DNA of 64,000 nucleotides, from positions 1 to 64,000 of the forward strand of contig NZ_MWLQ01000028.1 in assembly GCF_010634855.1 (NCBI RefSeq), written 5' to 3'. The position numbers and the translations under genes were made by a program. The stretch comes from Microbacterium sp. B35-30 (GTDB lineage Bacteria; Actinomycetota; Actinomycetes; Actinomycetales; Microbacteriaceae). Under the pieces are notes generated by a model. It ran no database searches, was not told where the DNA came from, and saw nothing but the letters and a program-made list of their open reading frames with translations. This document shows, in pieces, positions 27,556-35,138 of the stretch (its first letter is position 1; each line of letters begins with the position of its first letter).

Positions 27556-28479
27556 TCAGGCGAGCCGCATGGTGGCCTCCGGTCGCTCGGCCATGATCGC
27601 GGCGGTGCGGGCGATCGTCTGCTGCATGACCTCGGCCGCCGGGGTTGGCGCGATGTCAGTGACACGGGCGAGGCTGATTGTGCGGGTGAGCGTGGGCTCC
27701 GCGAGCCGCACCTCACGCAGCCCCTGGCGTTCGATCATGACCATCGCGGGGACGATGGCGACGCCGATCCCGCGCTCCACGAACCGGAGCACGGCATCCA
27801 TCTCCGCACCTTCGATCACCGCGCGCGGCGACAGTCCGGCCTCTTCGAAAGCGGCATCGGTGGCGCCGCGGAGGTCGTACGTCGAACTGAAGACGATCTG
27901 CGGCAGCTCGGCCACCTCGGCGAGCCGGATGCTCTCGCGGGAGGTGAGCGGCGGGGCGTCACTGGACGAGACGACGACCAGCTCCTCGACGAGGAGCGGA
28001 GTCACGGTGAACTTCTCGGCGGATGCCGCACCCGACGTCGTGATGAGCGCGAGATCCAGTTCGCCACCGCCGAGTGCGTCGAGCAGGCCGCGGGATCCCC
28101 GTTCGGTGATGTGCAGCTCGATGGCAGGATGTGCGGCGTGGAAGGCGTTCAGCACCTCCGCGACGATACTGACGCAGAGAGTGGGCGTGGCGCCGAGGCG
28201 CACGCGTCCCCGACGGAGGCCCGCCAGGGCATCGAGCTCACGCCGAACGGATGCCGCGTCCGCCAGCATGCGCCGAGCCAGCGGCAGCAGCGACTCACCG
28301 GCGGCCGTGAGCACGCTGCCCGCGCGTGCCCTGGTGAACAGCGCCCCACCGAGATCCTGCTCGAGCGCCGCGATCTGGCGACTCAACGACGGCTGCGCCA
28401 GGTGCAGCTGCTCGGCTGCGCGCGTGAAGTTGCCCACCTGGGCGACGGTCACGAAGGCACGCAGCTGTTCGAGGTTCAC
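27556..28479 (-). CDS. LysR-family transcriptional regulator
   Basis: A 307-residue regulator with the N-terminal winged helix (MNLEQLRAFVTVAQVGNFTR, AAEQLHLAQPSLSRQIAALE) and a periplasmic-binding-type effector domain (LRRGRVRLGATPTL; ELDLALITT; IGVAIVPAMVMI). It is divergent from the flavoprotein gene at 28574, and a palindromic T-N11-A box lies between them, so it very probably controls that gene and itself. The inducer is unknown. The start is the GTG at 28479. Confidence 0.9.
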   Translation of the reverse strand: MNLEQLRAFVTVAQVGNFTRAAEQLHLAQPSLSRQIAALEQDLGGALFTRARAGSVLTAAGESLLPLARRMLADAASVRRELDALAGLRRGRVRLGATPTLCVSIVAEVLNAFHAAHPAIELHITERGSRGLLDALGGGELDLALITTSGAASAEKFTVTPLLVEELVVVSSSDAPPLTSRESIRLAEVAELPQIVFSSTYDLRGATDAAFEEAGLSPRAVIEGAEMDAVLRFVERGIGVAIVPAMVMIERQGLREVRLAEPTLTRTISLARVTDIAPTPAAEVMQQTIARTAAIMAERPEATMRLA

Positions 28480-28500
28480 CGCCGATCCCGTTTCACATCA

Positions 28501-28515
28501 ATAGCGTACCGCTAT
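28501..28515. promoter_or_regulatory. Candidate LysR operator
   Basis: ATAGCGTACCGCTAT is a perfect 6-bp inverted repeat with a 3-bp centre, and T28502 to A28514 gives the exact T-N11-A spacing of LysR recognition sites. It lies 21 bases upstream of the LysR start and about 45 bases before the flavoprotein -10 box TACCGT (28561-28566), which ends 7 bases before that gene's GTG. This is the usual position for an activation-plus-autorepression site. Confidence 0.7.
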
Positions 28516-28573
28516 CGTTTGCAATAGAAAGATGCATTGGAGTTATGTGACCGTTCTGCCTACCGTGGACGGC

Positions 28574-30307
28574 GTGAGCAATTCAGAGCGCCAGCTTTCC
28601 ACCACCGTCCTCGTGATCGGCACCGGAGGATCCGGACTTCGCGCAGCCATCGAACTCGCCGAAGCCGGGGTCGACGTCATCGCCCTCGGCAAGCGGCCGA
28701 AGTCGGACGCACACACCTCCCTGGCTGCCGGCGGCATCAACGCCGCCCTCTCCACGATGGATGCCGAAGACAGCTGGCAGCAGCACGCGGCGGACACTCT
28801 CAAAGAGAGCTACCTGCTCGCCAACCCGCACACGGTCGAGATCGTCACCTCGGGGGCCGCCCGCGGCATCGAAGACCTGGAGCGGTACGGCATGCCGTTC
28901 GCCCGGGAGGAAGACGGGCGCATCTCGCAGCGGTTCTTCGGCGCACACACCTATCGCCGCACCGCCTTCGCGGGCGACTACACCGGACTCGAGATCCAGC
29001 GCACCCTGATCAACCGCGCGGCGCAGCTGGAGGTGCCCATCCTCGACACGGTGTACGTCACGCGCATCCTCGTCAACGACGACGGCGCGGTCTTCGGCGC
29101 CTACGGCTTCGATCTCGAGGACGGCACCCGCTACCTGATCCACGCGGATGCCGTGATCCTCGCCGCCGGCGGGCACAACCGCATCTGGCGCCGCACCTCG
29201 TCGCGGCGCGACGAGAACACCGGCGACTCTTTCCGCCTCGCCATCGAGGCCGGCGGCCGCCTGCGAGACCCTGAGCTGGTCCAGTTCCACCCGAGCGGCA
29301 TCATCGAACCCGAGAACGCCGCCGGCACCCTCATCTCGGAGGCCGCACGCGGCGAGGGCGGCATCCTGCGCAACGGCCTCGGCGAGCGCTTCATGCACAA
29401 GTACGACCCGGAGCGGCTGGAGCTGTCCACCCGCGACCGCGTCGCGCTGGCCTGCTACACCGAGATCAAAGAGGGCCGCGGCACCCCGAACGGCGGCGTC
29501 TGGCTGGATGTCTCGCACCTGCCGCGGGAGACGATCATGACGCGCCTCCCCCGCGTGTACCAGACGATGCTCGAGCTGCAGATGCTCGACATCACGAGGG
29601 AGCCCATCGAGATCGCGCCGACCGCGCATTACTCGATGGGTGGCGTCTGGGTGCGCTCGTCGGACCACGCGACCGACGTGCCCGGTCTCTATGCCATCGG
29701 CGAGGCGTCGTCCGGCCTGCACGGCGCCAACCGGCTCGGCGGCAACTCGCTGATCGAGCTGCTGGTGTTCGGGCGCATCGTCGGCCAGGCGGCCGCCGAG
29801 TATTCGGCCTTGCTGCCCGCGCAGAAGCGATCGGCCTCGGCCGTCGCCACTGCTCGAGCCGAGATCGACGGCCTCCTGGCGGCATCCGGAACCGAGAACG
29901 TGCGGGCGCTGCAGCGCGCCATCCGCGACACGATGACCGAGCATGCCGGGGTCGTGCGCGACGAAGAGGGCCTTCTCACCGGGCTCGCCGAGCTTGACAC
30001 CATCGAGGCGCGGATGGCCGACATCGGCGTGCACCCCGACATCGCCGGCTATCACGACCTCGCGCACGCGTTCGACCTGAAGTCGGCGGCCCTCGCCGCC
30101 CGCGCGACCCTCGAAGCGGCGCTCGAGCGCCGCGAGACCCGCGGTTGCCACAACCGCAGCGACTACCCCGAGCTCGACCCGGAGCTGCAGGTGAACCTCG
30201 TCTGGTCGCCGACGACCGGCGTCGTGCGCGAGGCGATTCCGCCGATTCCCGCCGAGATCGCCGCCCTGATGCGCGAGGTGTCGGTCGCCGGAAAGCTCGT
30301 CGAATAG
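28574..30307 (+). CDS. FAD-dependent oxidoreductase, fumarate reductase/SdhA/L-aspartate oxidase family
   Basis: About 577 residues. The FAD site TTVLVIGTGGSGLRAAIELA is at the N terminus; RPKSDAHTSLAAGGINAALS is the covalent-FAD/substrate loop region; PTAHYSMGGVWV and GLHGANRLGGNSLIELLVFG follow, then the helical C-terminal domain with RGCHNRSDYPELDPEL. This is the family fold of SdhA, FrdA and NadB. There is no sdhB/sdhC and no nadA/nadC next to it, so the substrate is open. GTG 28574 is preferred (leaderless, 7 bases after TACCGT) over a start at 28532. LysR control is likely. Confidence 0.85.
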   Translation: MSNSERQLSTTVLVIGTGGSGLRAAIELAEAGVDVIALGKRPKSDAHTSLAAGGINAALSTMDAEDSWQQHAADTLKESYLLANPHTVEIVTSGAARGIEDLERYGMPFAREEDGRISQRFFGAHTYRRTAFAGDYTGLEIQRTLINRAAQLEVPILDTVYVTRILVNDDGAVFGAYGFDLEDGTRYLIHADAVILAAGGHNRIWRRTSSRRDENTGDSFRLAIEAGGRLRDPELVQFHPSGIIEPENAAGTLISEAARGEGGILRNGLGERFMHKYDPERLELSTRDRVALACYTEIKEGRGTPNGGVWLDVSHLPRETIMTRLPRVYQTMLELQMLDITREPIEIAPTAHYSMGGVWVRSSDHATDVPGLYAIGEASSGLHGANRLGGNSLIELLVFGRIVGQAAAEYSALLPAQKRSASAVATARAEIDGLLAASGTENVRALQRAIRDTMTEHAGVVRDEEGLLTGLAELDTIEARMADIGVHPDIAGYHDLAHAFDLKSAALAARATLEAALERRETRGCHNRSDYPELDPELQVNLVWSPTTGVVREAIPPIPAEIAALMREVSVAGKLVE

Positions 30308-30406
30308 GGCGGTCTCGCGACCGCCGCGGCAGACCCCCGCCCGTCACACGCGTAGCCTCAAGCGGCGCTTTCGGTCATCTGTAGCCCGTTCGCCGACATG
30401 CTGCAA

Positions 30407-30426
30407 CCCCCAGAGGTGTCTGGGGG
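30407..30426. other. Hairpin upstream of the 30448 gene
   Basis: CCCCCAGA-GGTG-TCTGGGGG is a perfect 8-bp stem with a 4-base loop, 22 bases before the GTG at 30448. It has no U-run. It could be a weak end for the flavoprotein transcript or a leader structure of the small gene. Confidence 0.4.
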
Positions 30427-30447
30427 CCAAGCGGGTAGAAAGGCAGA

Positions 30448-30801
30448 GTGAAGAGAGTGACGTACGCGGGAAGCGAGTTTGTGACCGGGGATGACATCGC
30501 GTCGGCACTGCTCAGCTGCGGTCGGGCGCTGGCGGAGGCCGGCGAAGCCGAGGCAGTGACAGTTCCGTCATGGGAGCAGGGCGCTATCACCGGGGTGATG
30601 ATACTCATCGGCCCGGCGAGCCAGATCGTCGTCCAAGACGCCCATATCGACGTCGAGGAACTCATCGACGTCACCGCCATCGCCCGGCTGCAGGCGATCG
30701 AGCGGCGCCTCAGACCGGTGGCCGCCGTCGACGTCGACAGCAAGGACCGGGAACGGTGGGACGCCGACAGTCGGAATCAGGCGTGGGACGGCGAGATGTG
30801 A
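30448..30801 (+). CDS. Small conserved hypothetical protein, paralogue of the 26945 gene
   Basis: This 117-residue protein begins MKRVTYAGSEFVTGDDIASA and continues with LLSCGRALAEAGEAEAVTVP and VMILIGPASQIVVQDAHIDV. It shares start, GDD motif, strand order and the RPV element with the product at 26945, so the two are diverged paralogues flanking the LysR/flavoprotein pair. GTG 30448 has GAAAGG 5-6 bases upstream. Function is unknown. It is convergent with the VOC gene. Confidence 0.65.
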   Translation: MKRVTYAGSEFVTGDDIASALLSCGRALAEAGEAEAVTVPSWEQGAITGVMILIGPASQIVVQDAHIDVEELIDVTAIARLQAIERRLRPVAAVDVDSKDRERWDADSRNQAWDGEM

Positions 30802-30840
30802 CGAACGGGCGGGTGACGAACGGGCAGGTGTGACGACCGG

Positions 30841-31269
30841 CTATTGCAGGCAGAACTCGTTGCCCTCGGGGTCCCTCATCTGGAAGTAGGTCTCCGGCCA
30901 CGGACCCCACGACTGGTCGACCATGCGCACGACCTCCGCTCCCAGTGCGACGAGACGATCCTTCTCGGCTTCGAGCTCTTCGCGTGTCGGCGGCCGGCCG
31001 GGGGTGGCGCTGATGTCGAGATGCAGGCGGTTGCGCCCGTCCTTCTTCTCGGAGGCGTGGTGGAAGAACAGCCTCGGCCCCACCCCCTCGGGATCCTCGG
31101 CCAGTCCGCGGTGGGCAAGATCGGCCTCGCTCAGTCCGGAAGCGAGCAGCTCTCTCTTCAGCGGCCCGTCCCACGTGGCCTCCGGATAGTCGAACACCCC
31201 GGCCCAGAAGCGGGCGAGCGCCGGAGGATCGTCGGCGTAGAACGTGATGTTGCCGAGCTTGCCGGTCAT
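30841..31269 (-). CDS. VOC (glyoxalase/bleomycin-resistance fold) family protein
   Basis: A 142-residue protein with the double beta-alpha-beta-beta-beta layout of the vicinal oxygen chelate family: GNITFYADDPPALARFWAGV at the start, NRLHLDISA in the centre with the histidine often used as a metal ligand, and MRDPEGNEFCL at the end with the second acidic ligand. The reaction is not predictable from sequence. ATG 31269 is backed by AGAAGGTGG just upstream. The gene lies 67 bases after dnaE2 on the same strand. Confidence 0.85.
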   Translation of the reverse strand: MTGKLGNITFYADDPPALARFWAGVFDYPEATWDGPLKRELLASGLSEADLAHRGLAEDPEGVGPRLFFHHASEKKDGRNRLHLDISATPGRPPTREELEAEKDRLVALGAEVVRMVDQSWGPWPETYFQMRDPEGNEFCLQ

Positions 31270-31336
31270 GACCACCTTCTCTCCCACGGCGTCGGCGCCG
31301 CGACATCCGCCACCCTAGACCCTTCTCCCCCGCGTC

Positions 31337-34300
31337 TCAGCGGAAGTCCCTCGCGCGGTGCTGCACGCCCACCCGGAGGTCTTCGAACCGGTCGGCGATG
31401 AGGTTCGTCACCCCCTCGGCCGAACGCTCCAGGATGCCGCGGGCGATGAGGGCCGGCGAGTCGCGCACGACCCGGCGGTACCTGTTCCAGACGCCGAGCG
31501 AGCACACGACGTTCACGAGGCCATGCTCGTCTTCGAGATTGAGGAAGGTGATTCCGGATGCCGTGGCCGGCCGCTGCCGGTGGGTCACGAGGCCGCCGAC
31601 CTCGACGCGGCGCCCCACCTCGTGGCTGCGCAGTTCGCGAGACGTCAGTACCCCGCGGGCATCGAGCCCGGAGCGATAGTGGCTCAGCGGATGGTCGTCG
31701 GTCGAGATGCCGGTGGCCCAGAGATCGGCGGCGAGGCGCTCGTAGCTGGTGGGATCGGTGAACAGCGGGGGCTGCACCGCGATGAGGGAGTCCGGCAGGA
31801 ACTCGGGGCGATCCTGCGCTGCGGATCCGGCCAGCCAGATCGCCTCCCGCCGGCTGAGACCGAGGCACTCGAACGCCCCGGCGGTGGCGAGCGCCTCGAC
31901 CTGTGTCGCCGTGATGCTGGTGCGCCGCACCAGGTCGCGCTGGTCGCGGAACTGGCCGCCAGCCTCGCGTGCGGCGACGATGCGCTGCGCCACCGCCGCG
32001 CCGATCCCCTTGACCCCGGCGAGGCCCAGGCGCACCGCGTGCCCGCCGTCTCGCCGGTGCGCGGCGGACTCGTCGGGGGCATCGAGGTCGAAGAGCCCGA
32101 CCGGCGGCTGGTCGCGCTCGAGGCAGGAGTCCAGGCCGGTGGCAGGTTCCCCGTCCACCCGCTCGAGCACGGCCTCGACGCCGGAGAGGTGCAGGTCGGG
32201 GCGACGCACCTCGACGCCGTGGTGGCGCGCGTCGCTCACGAGAGTCGCGGGCGAGTAGAAGCCCATCGGCTGCGCCCGCAGCAGCCCCGCGAGGAACGCC
32301 GCCGGATAGTGCAGCTTGATCCACGAGCTCGCATAGACCAGCAGCGCGAACGACAGCGAGTGCGACTCGGCGAACCCGAAGTTCGCGAACGCCTGGATCT
32401 TGGCGTAGATCGCGTCGGCATCCTCCCCCACGAGCCCGTTCTCGGCCATGCCCGCGTACAGCTTCTCTTTCAGCGAGTCGATGCGCTCCACTCCGCGCTT
32501 GGACCCCATCGCCCGTCGCAGCAGGTCGGCGTCCTCGCCGGTGAGCCCGCCGACGGCCATGCCCATCTGCATGAGCTGCTCCTGGAACACCGGGATGCCG
32601 AGCGTGCGCTCGAGCACCGGCACGAGCTTGGGGTGGGCGTAGGTCACCTTCTCCTGACCGAGCTTGCGCTTGACGAACGGGTGCACGGCGCCGCCCTGGA
32701 TGGGTCCGGGCCGGATGAGCGCGATCTCGATCACGAGGTCGTAGAACCGCCGGGGCTGCAGGCGCGGCAGCAGGCCCATCTGCGCCCGCGACTCGACCTG
32801 GAACACCCCGATCGAATCCGCCCGGCACAGCATGTCGTAGACCGCTTTCTCCTCCTTCGGGATCGTCGACAGCTCCCAGTCGTCCCCCGTCGAGGCGCGG
32901 ATCATGTCGAAGCAGTACTGCAGGGCCGCCAGCATCCCGAGTCCCAGCAGGTCGAACTTGACCAGCCCCATCCAGGCGGCGTCGTCCTTGTCCCACTGGA
33001 TCACCGTGCGGTTCTCCATGCGGGCGTGCTCGATCGGCACGACCTCGCCCACCGGCCGGTCGGTGAGCACCATGCCGCCGGAGTGGATGCCGAGGTGCCG
33101 CGGCGCCTTGAGCAGCTCGGATGCGAACTCGAGCACCTGATCGGGGATGTCGTGGCCGGCGCCCGTCTCGAGCAGAGCCCCCCACCCCTCGATCTGCTTG
33201 GACCAGGCATCCTGCTGCCCCGGCGAATGCCCCAGCGCCTTGGCCATGTCGCGCACGGCATTCTTGGGCCGGTACTGGATGACGTTCGCGACCTGCGCCG
33301 CGCGATCGCGCCCGTACTCCTGATAGACCCACTGGATGATCTCTTCCCGACGATCGGAGTCGAAGTCGACGTCGATGTCGGGCTCCTCTTCCCGCAGGCT
33401 CGACAGGAACCGCTCGAAGGGCAGGTCGTAGCCGATCGCATCGACCGCCGTGATGTCGAGCAGATAGCAGATGGCACTGTTGGCCGCCGACCCGCGACCT
33501 TGACACAGGATGCCGCGGCGCCGCGCCTCTTGCACGATGCCGTGGACGATCAGGAAGTAGCCCGGAAAGTCCTTCAGCTCGATGACGCCGAGCTCCTTCT
33601 CTATGCGCGCCCGGTTCTCTTCGGTCAGGTGCGGGTACTTGCGCGGCACCGCCTCCCACACGAGCTTGCGCAGCCACGACATCGGCGTGTGCCCCTCGGG
33701 CACCTTCTGCTTCGGCAGCGCGGGCTTGGCCTTGCGCAGCGGAAAGGCGAGCTCGTCGGCGAGGGTCACGGTGCGAGCCACGGCATCCGGGAACCTCACG
33801 AACCGCTCCGCCATCTCGGCGCCCGACCGCAGGTGCGCCCCGGCGTGCGCGGGCAGCCAGCCATCGAGCTCGTCGAGCCCGCGGTTGGCCCGCACCGCTG
33901 CGACCGCCGCGGCGAGCAGCTGCCGCTGCGGCACCGCGTAGTGGACGTTGTTCGTCGCGAGGAGGGGCAGACCCCGCTCGCGCGCGAGCCCGGCGAGCAC
34001 GTCGTTCTCACGCGTGTCGAGCGGATTGCCGTGGTCGATGAGCTCGACGTGGACGGCATCGCGCCCGAACAGCGTCACGAGGCGGTCGAGCTCGTGGGCC
34101 GCGGCATCCGCCCCCGCCGTCCCCGGTGCCGAGGCGAGCGCCCGGCGCACGGCGCCTTTGCGGCACCCGGTGAGCACCGTCCACTCCCCTGCCGCCTGCG
34201 CGGCGAGCTCTTCGAGGTCGTAGACCGGGCGCCCCTTCTCGGCCCCCTGCAGCTGGGCGTGGGTGATCGCGCCGGCCAGCCGGTGGTAGCCCTCCTCGCC

Positions 34301-34741
34301 GCGGGCGAGCACGAGCAGATGCGCGCCGACCGGGTCGGCCTCGCCGTTCTGCGGCTTCGGCAGCTCGAGCGACAGCTCGGCGCCGAAGACGGTCTTCAGC
34401 TGCAGCGCCTCGGCCGCCTCGGCGAAGCGGACGATGCCGTAGAAGCCGTCGTGGTCGGTGACCGCGAGGGCGTGCAGTCCCAGGCGCTCGGCCTCTTCGG
34501 CGAGCTCCTCCGGAGAGGAGGCGCCGTCGAGGAACGAGTACGACGAGTGCGCGTGCAGCTCGGCATACGGGATGGCATCCGCCGGACGCTCGATCTCTGG
34601 CGCGACATACGGCCCGCGCTTGCGCGACCACGCCGGGCTGTCGCCGCCGTCCGCGCCGACCGGCGGCGCCTCGGGCCTGCGGCGACCGCTCAGCACGCGC
34701 TCCATCTCGGACCACGGAACGCCCGGGTTGTTGAAGCCCAT
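31337..34741 (-). CDS. dnaE2: Error-prone DNA polymerase III alpha subunit (ImuC)
   Basis: The 1134-residue product is the catalytic polymerase of the damage-inducible mutasome. The N-terminal PHP domain reads YAELHAHSSYSFLDGASSPE with TDHDGFYG. Polymerase motifs GRGSAANSAICY and EPDIDVDFDSDRREE (catalytic aspartates) are intact; a helix-hairpin-helix (AGVKGIGAAVAQRI) and an OB fold (GITFLNLEDEHGLVNVV) follow. It lacks the C-terminal extension of the replicative DnaE1. ATG 34741 lies downstream of imuB, from which it is separated by 397 bp made mostly of mosaic repeats. No LexA box of its own is seen. Confidence 0.95.
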   Translation of the reverse strand: MGFNNPGVPWSEMERVLSGRRRPEAPPVGADGGDSPAWSRKRGPYVAPEIERPADAIPYAELHAHSSYSFLDGASSPEELAEEAERLGLHALAVTDHDGFYGIVRFAEAAEALQLKTVFGAELSLELPKPQNGEADPVGAHLLVLARGEEGYHRLAGAITHAQLQGAEKGRPVYDLEELAAQAAGEWTVLTGCRKGAVRRALASAPGTAGADAAAHELDRLVTLFGRDAVHVELIDHGNPLDTRENDVLAGLARERGLPLLATNNVHYAVPQRQLLAAAVAAVRANRGLDELDGWLPAHAGAHLRSGAEMAERFVRFPDAVARTVTLADELAFPLRKAKPALPKQKVPEGHTPMSWLRKLVWEAVPRKYPHLTEENRARIEKELGVIELKDFPGYFLIVHGIVQEARRRGILCQGRGSAANSAICYLLDITAVDAIGYDLPFERFLSSLREEEPDIDVDFDSDRREEIIQWVYQEYGRDRAAQVANVIQYRPKNAVRDMAKALGHSPGQQDAWSKQIEGWGALLETGAGHDIPDQVLEFASELLKAPRHLGIHSGGMVLTDRPVGEVVPIEHARMENRTVIQWDKDDAAWMGLVKFDLLGLGMLAALQYCFDMIRASTGDDWELSTIPKEEKAVYDMLCRADSIGVFQVESRAQMGLLPRLQPRRFYDLVIEIALIRPGPIQGGAVHPFVKRKLGQEKVTYAHPKLVPVLERTLGIPVFQEQLMQMGMAVGGLTGEDADLLRRAMGSKRGVERIDSLKEKLYAGMAENGLVGEDADAIYAKIQAFANFGFAESHSLSFALLVYASSWIKLHYPAAFLAGLLRAQPMGFYSPATLVSDARHHGVEVRRPDLHLSGVEAVLERVDGEPATGLDSCLERDQPPVGLFDLDAPDESAAHRRDGGHAVRLGLAGVKGIGAAVAQRIVAAREAGGQFRDQRDLVRRTSITATQVEALATAGAFECLGLSRREAIWLAGSAAQDRPEFLPDSLIAVQPPLFTDPTSYERLAADLWATGISTDDHPLSHYRSGLDARGVLTSRELRSHEVGRRVEVGGLVTHRQRPATASGITFLNLEDEHGLVNVVCSLGVWNRYRRVVRDSPALIARGILERSAEGVTNLIADRFEDLRVGVQHRARDFR

Positions 34742-34759
34742 CAGCCCTCACCCCGATCC

Positions 34760-35125
34760 CGGTCGTTGAGCGGGCGCAGCGAGACGAAAAGCGCCGCACC
34801 GACGCCGATCGTCGGCCCGGGGCGTTTCGTCTCGCTCGTTCCTCGCTCGCTCAACGACCGGGAGAACGATCTCGGTCGTTGAGCGAGGGAGCGCCAGCGA
34901 CCGAGAGAACGATCCCCGTCGTTGAGCGAGGGAGCGCCAGCGACCGAGACGAAACGCCTCGAGCCGCACAGTCACGCCGGTTCCTCGCTCGCTCAACGAC
35001 CGGGAGAACGATCCCGGTCGTTGAGCGAGGGAGCGCCAGCGACCGAGACGAAACGCCTCGAGCCGCACAGTCACGCCGGTTCCGGGGCGTTTCGTCTCGC
35101 TCGTTCCTCGCTCGCTCAACGACCG
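34760..35125. repeat. Seven-copy mosaic repeat cluster between imuB and dnaE2
   Basis: Direct copies: 34760-34793 (short interior GGGCGCAGC), 34873-34905 (right end missing), 34916-34958 and 35015-35057, the last three with the GGGAGCGCCAGCGACC interior. Inverted copies: 34822-34860, 34981-35002 (left part missing) and 35087-35125, with the AGCGAGGAACGAGC interior. Filler sequence (GGGAGAACGATC; CTCGAGCCGCACAGTCACGC) is repeated too, showing duplication of whole blocks. This is the densest array, and it sits inside a gene set that should be transcribed together. Confidence 0.9.
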
Positions 35126-35138
35126 GGAGCCAAGCTCC

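Noticed and set aside
31358..34882. 1174-codon plus-strand frame opposite dnaE2
   Set aside because: Antisense shadow of a gene with intact polymerase motifs; the product is His/Arg/Leu-rich without any domain.
130..35125. Insertion sequence or prophage
   Set aside because: No transposase, integrase or phage gene and no terminal-repeat element enclosing genes (apart from the 68-bp pair at 41257/42368) were found.
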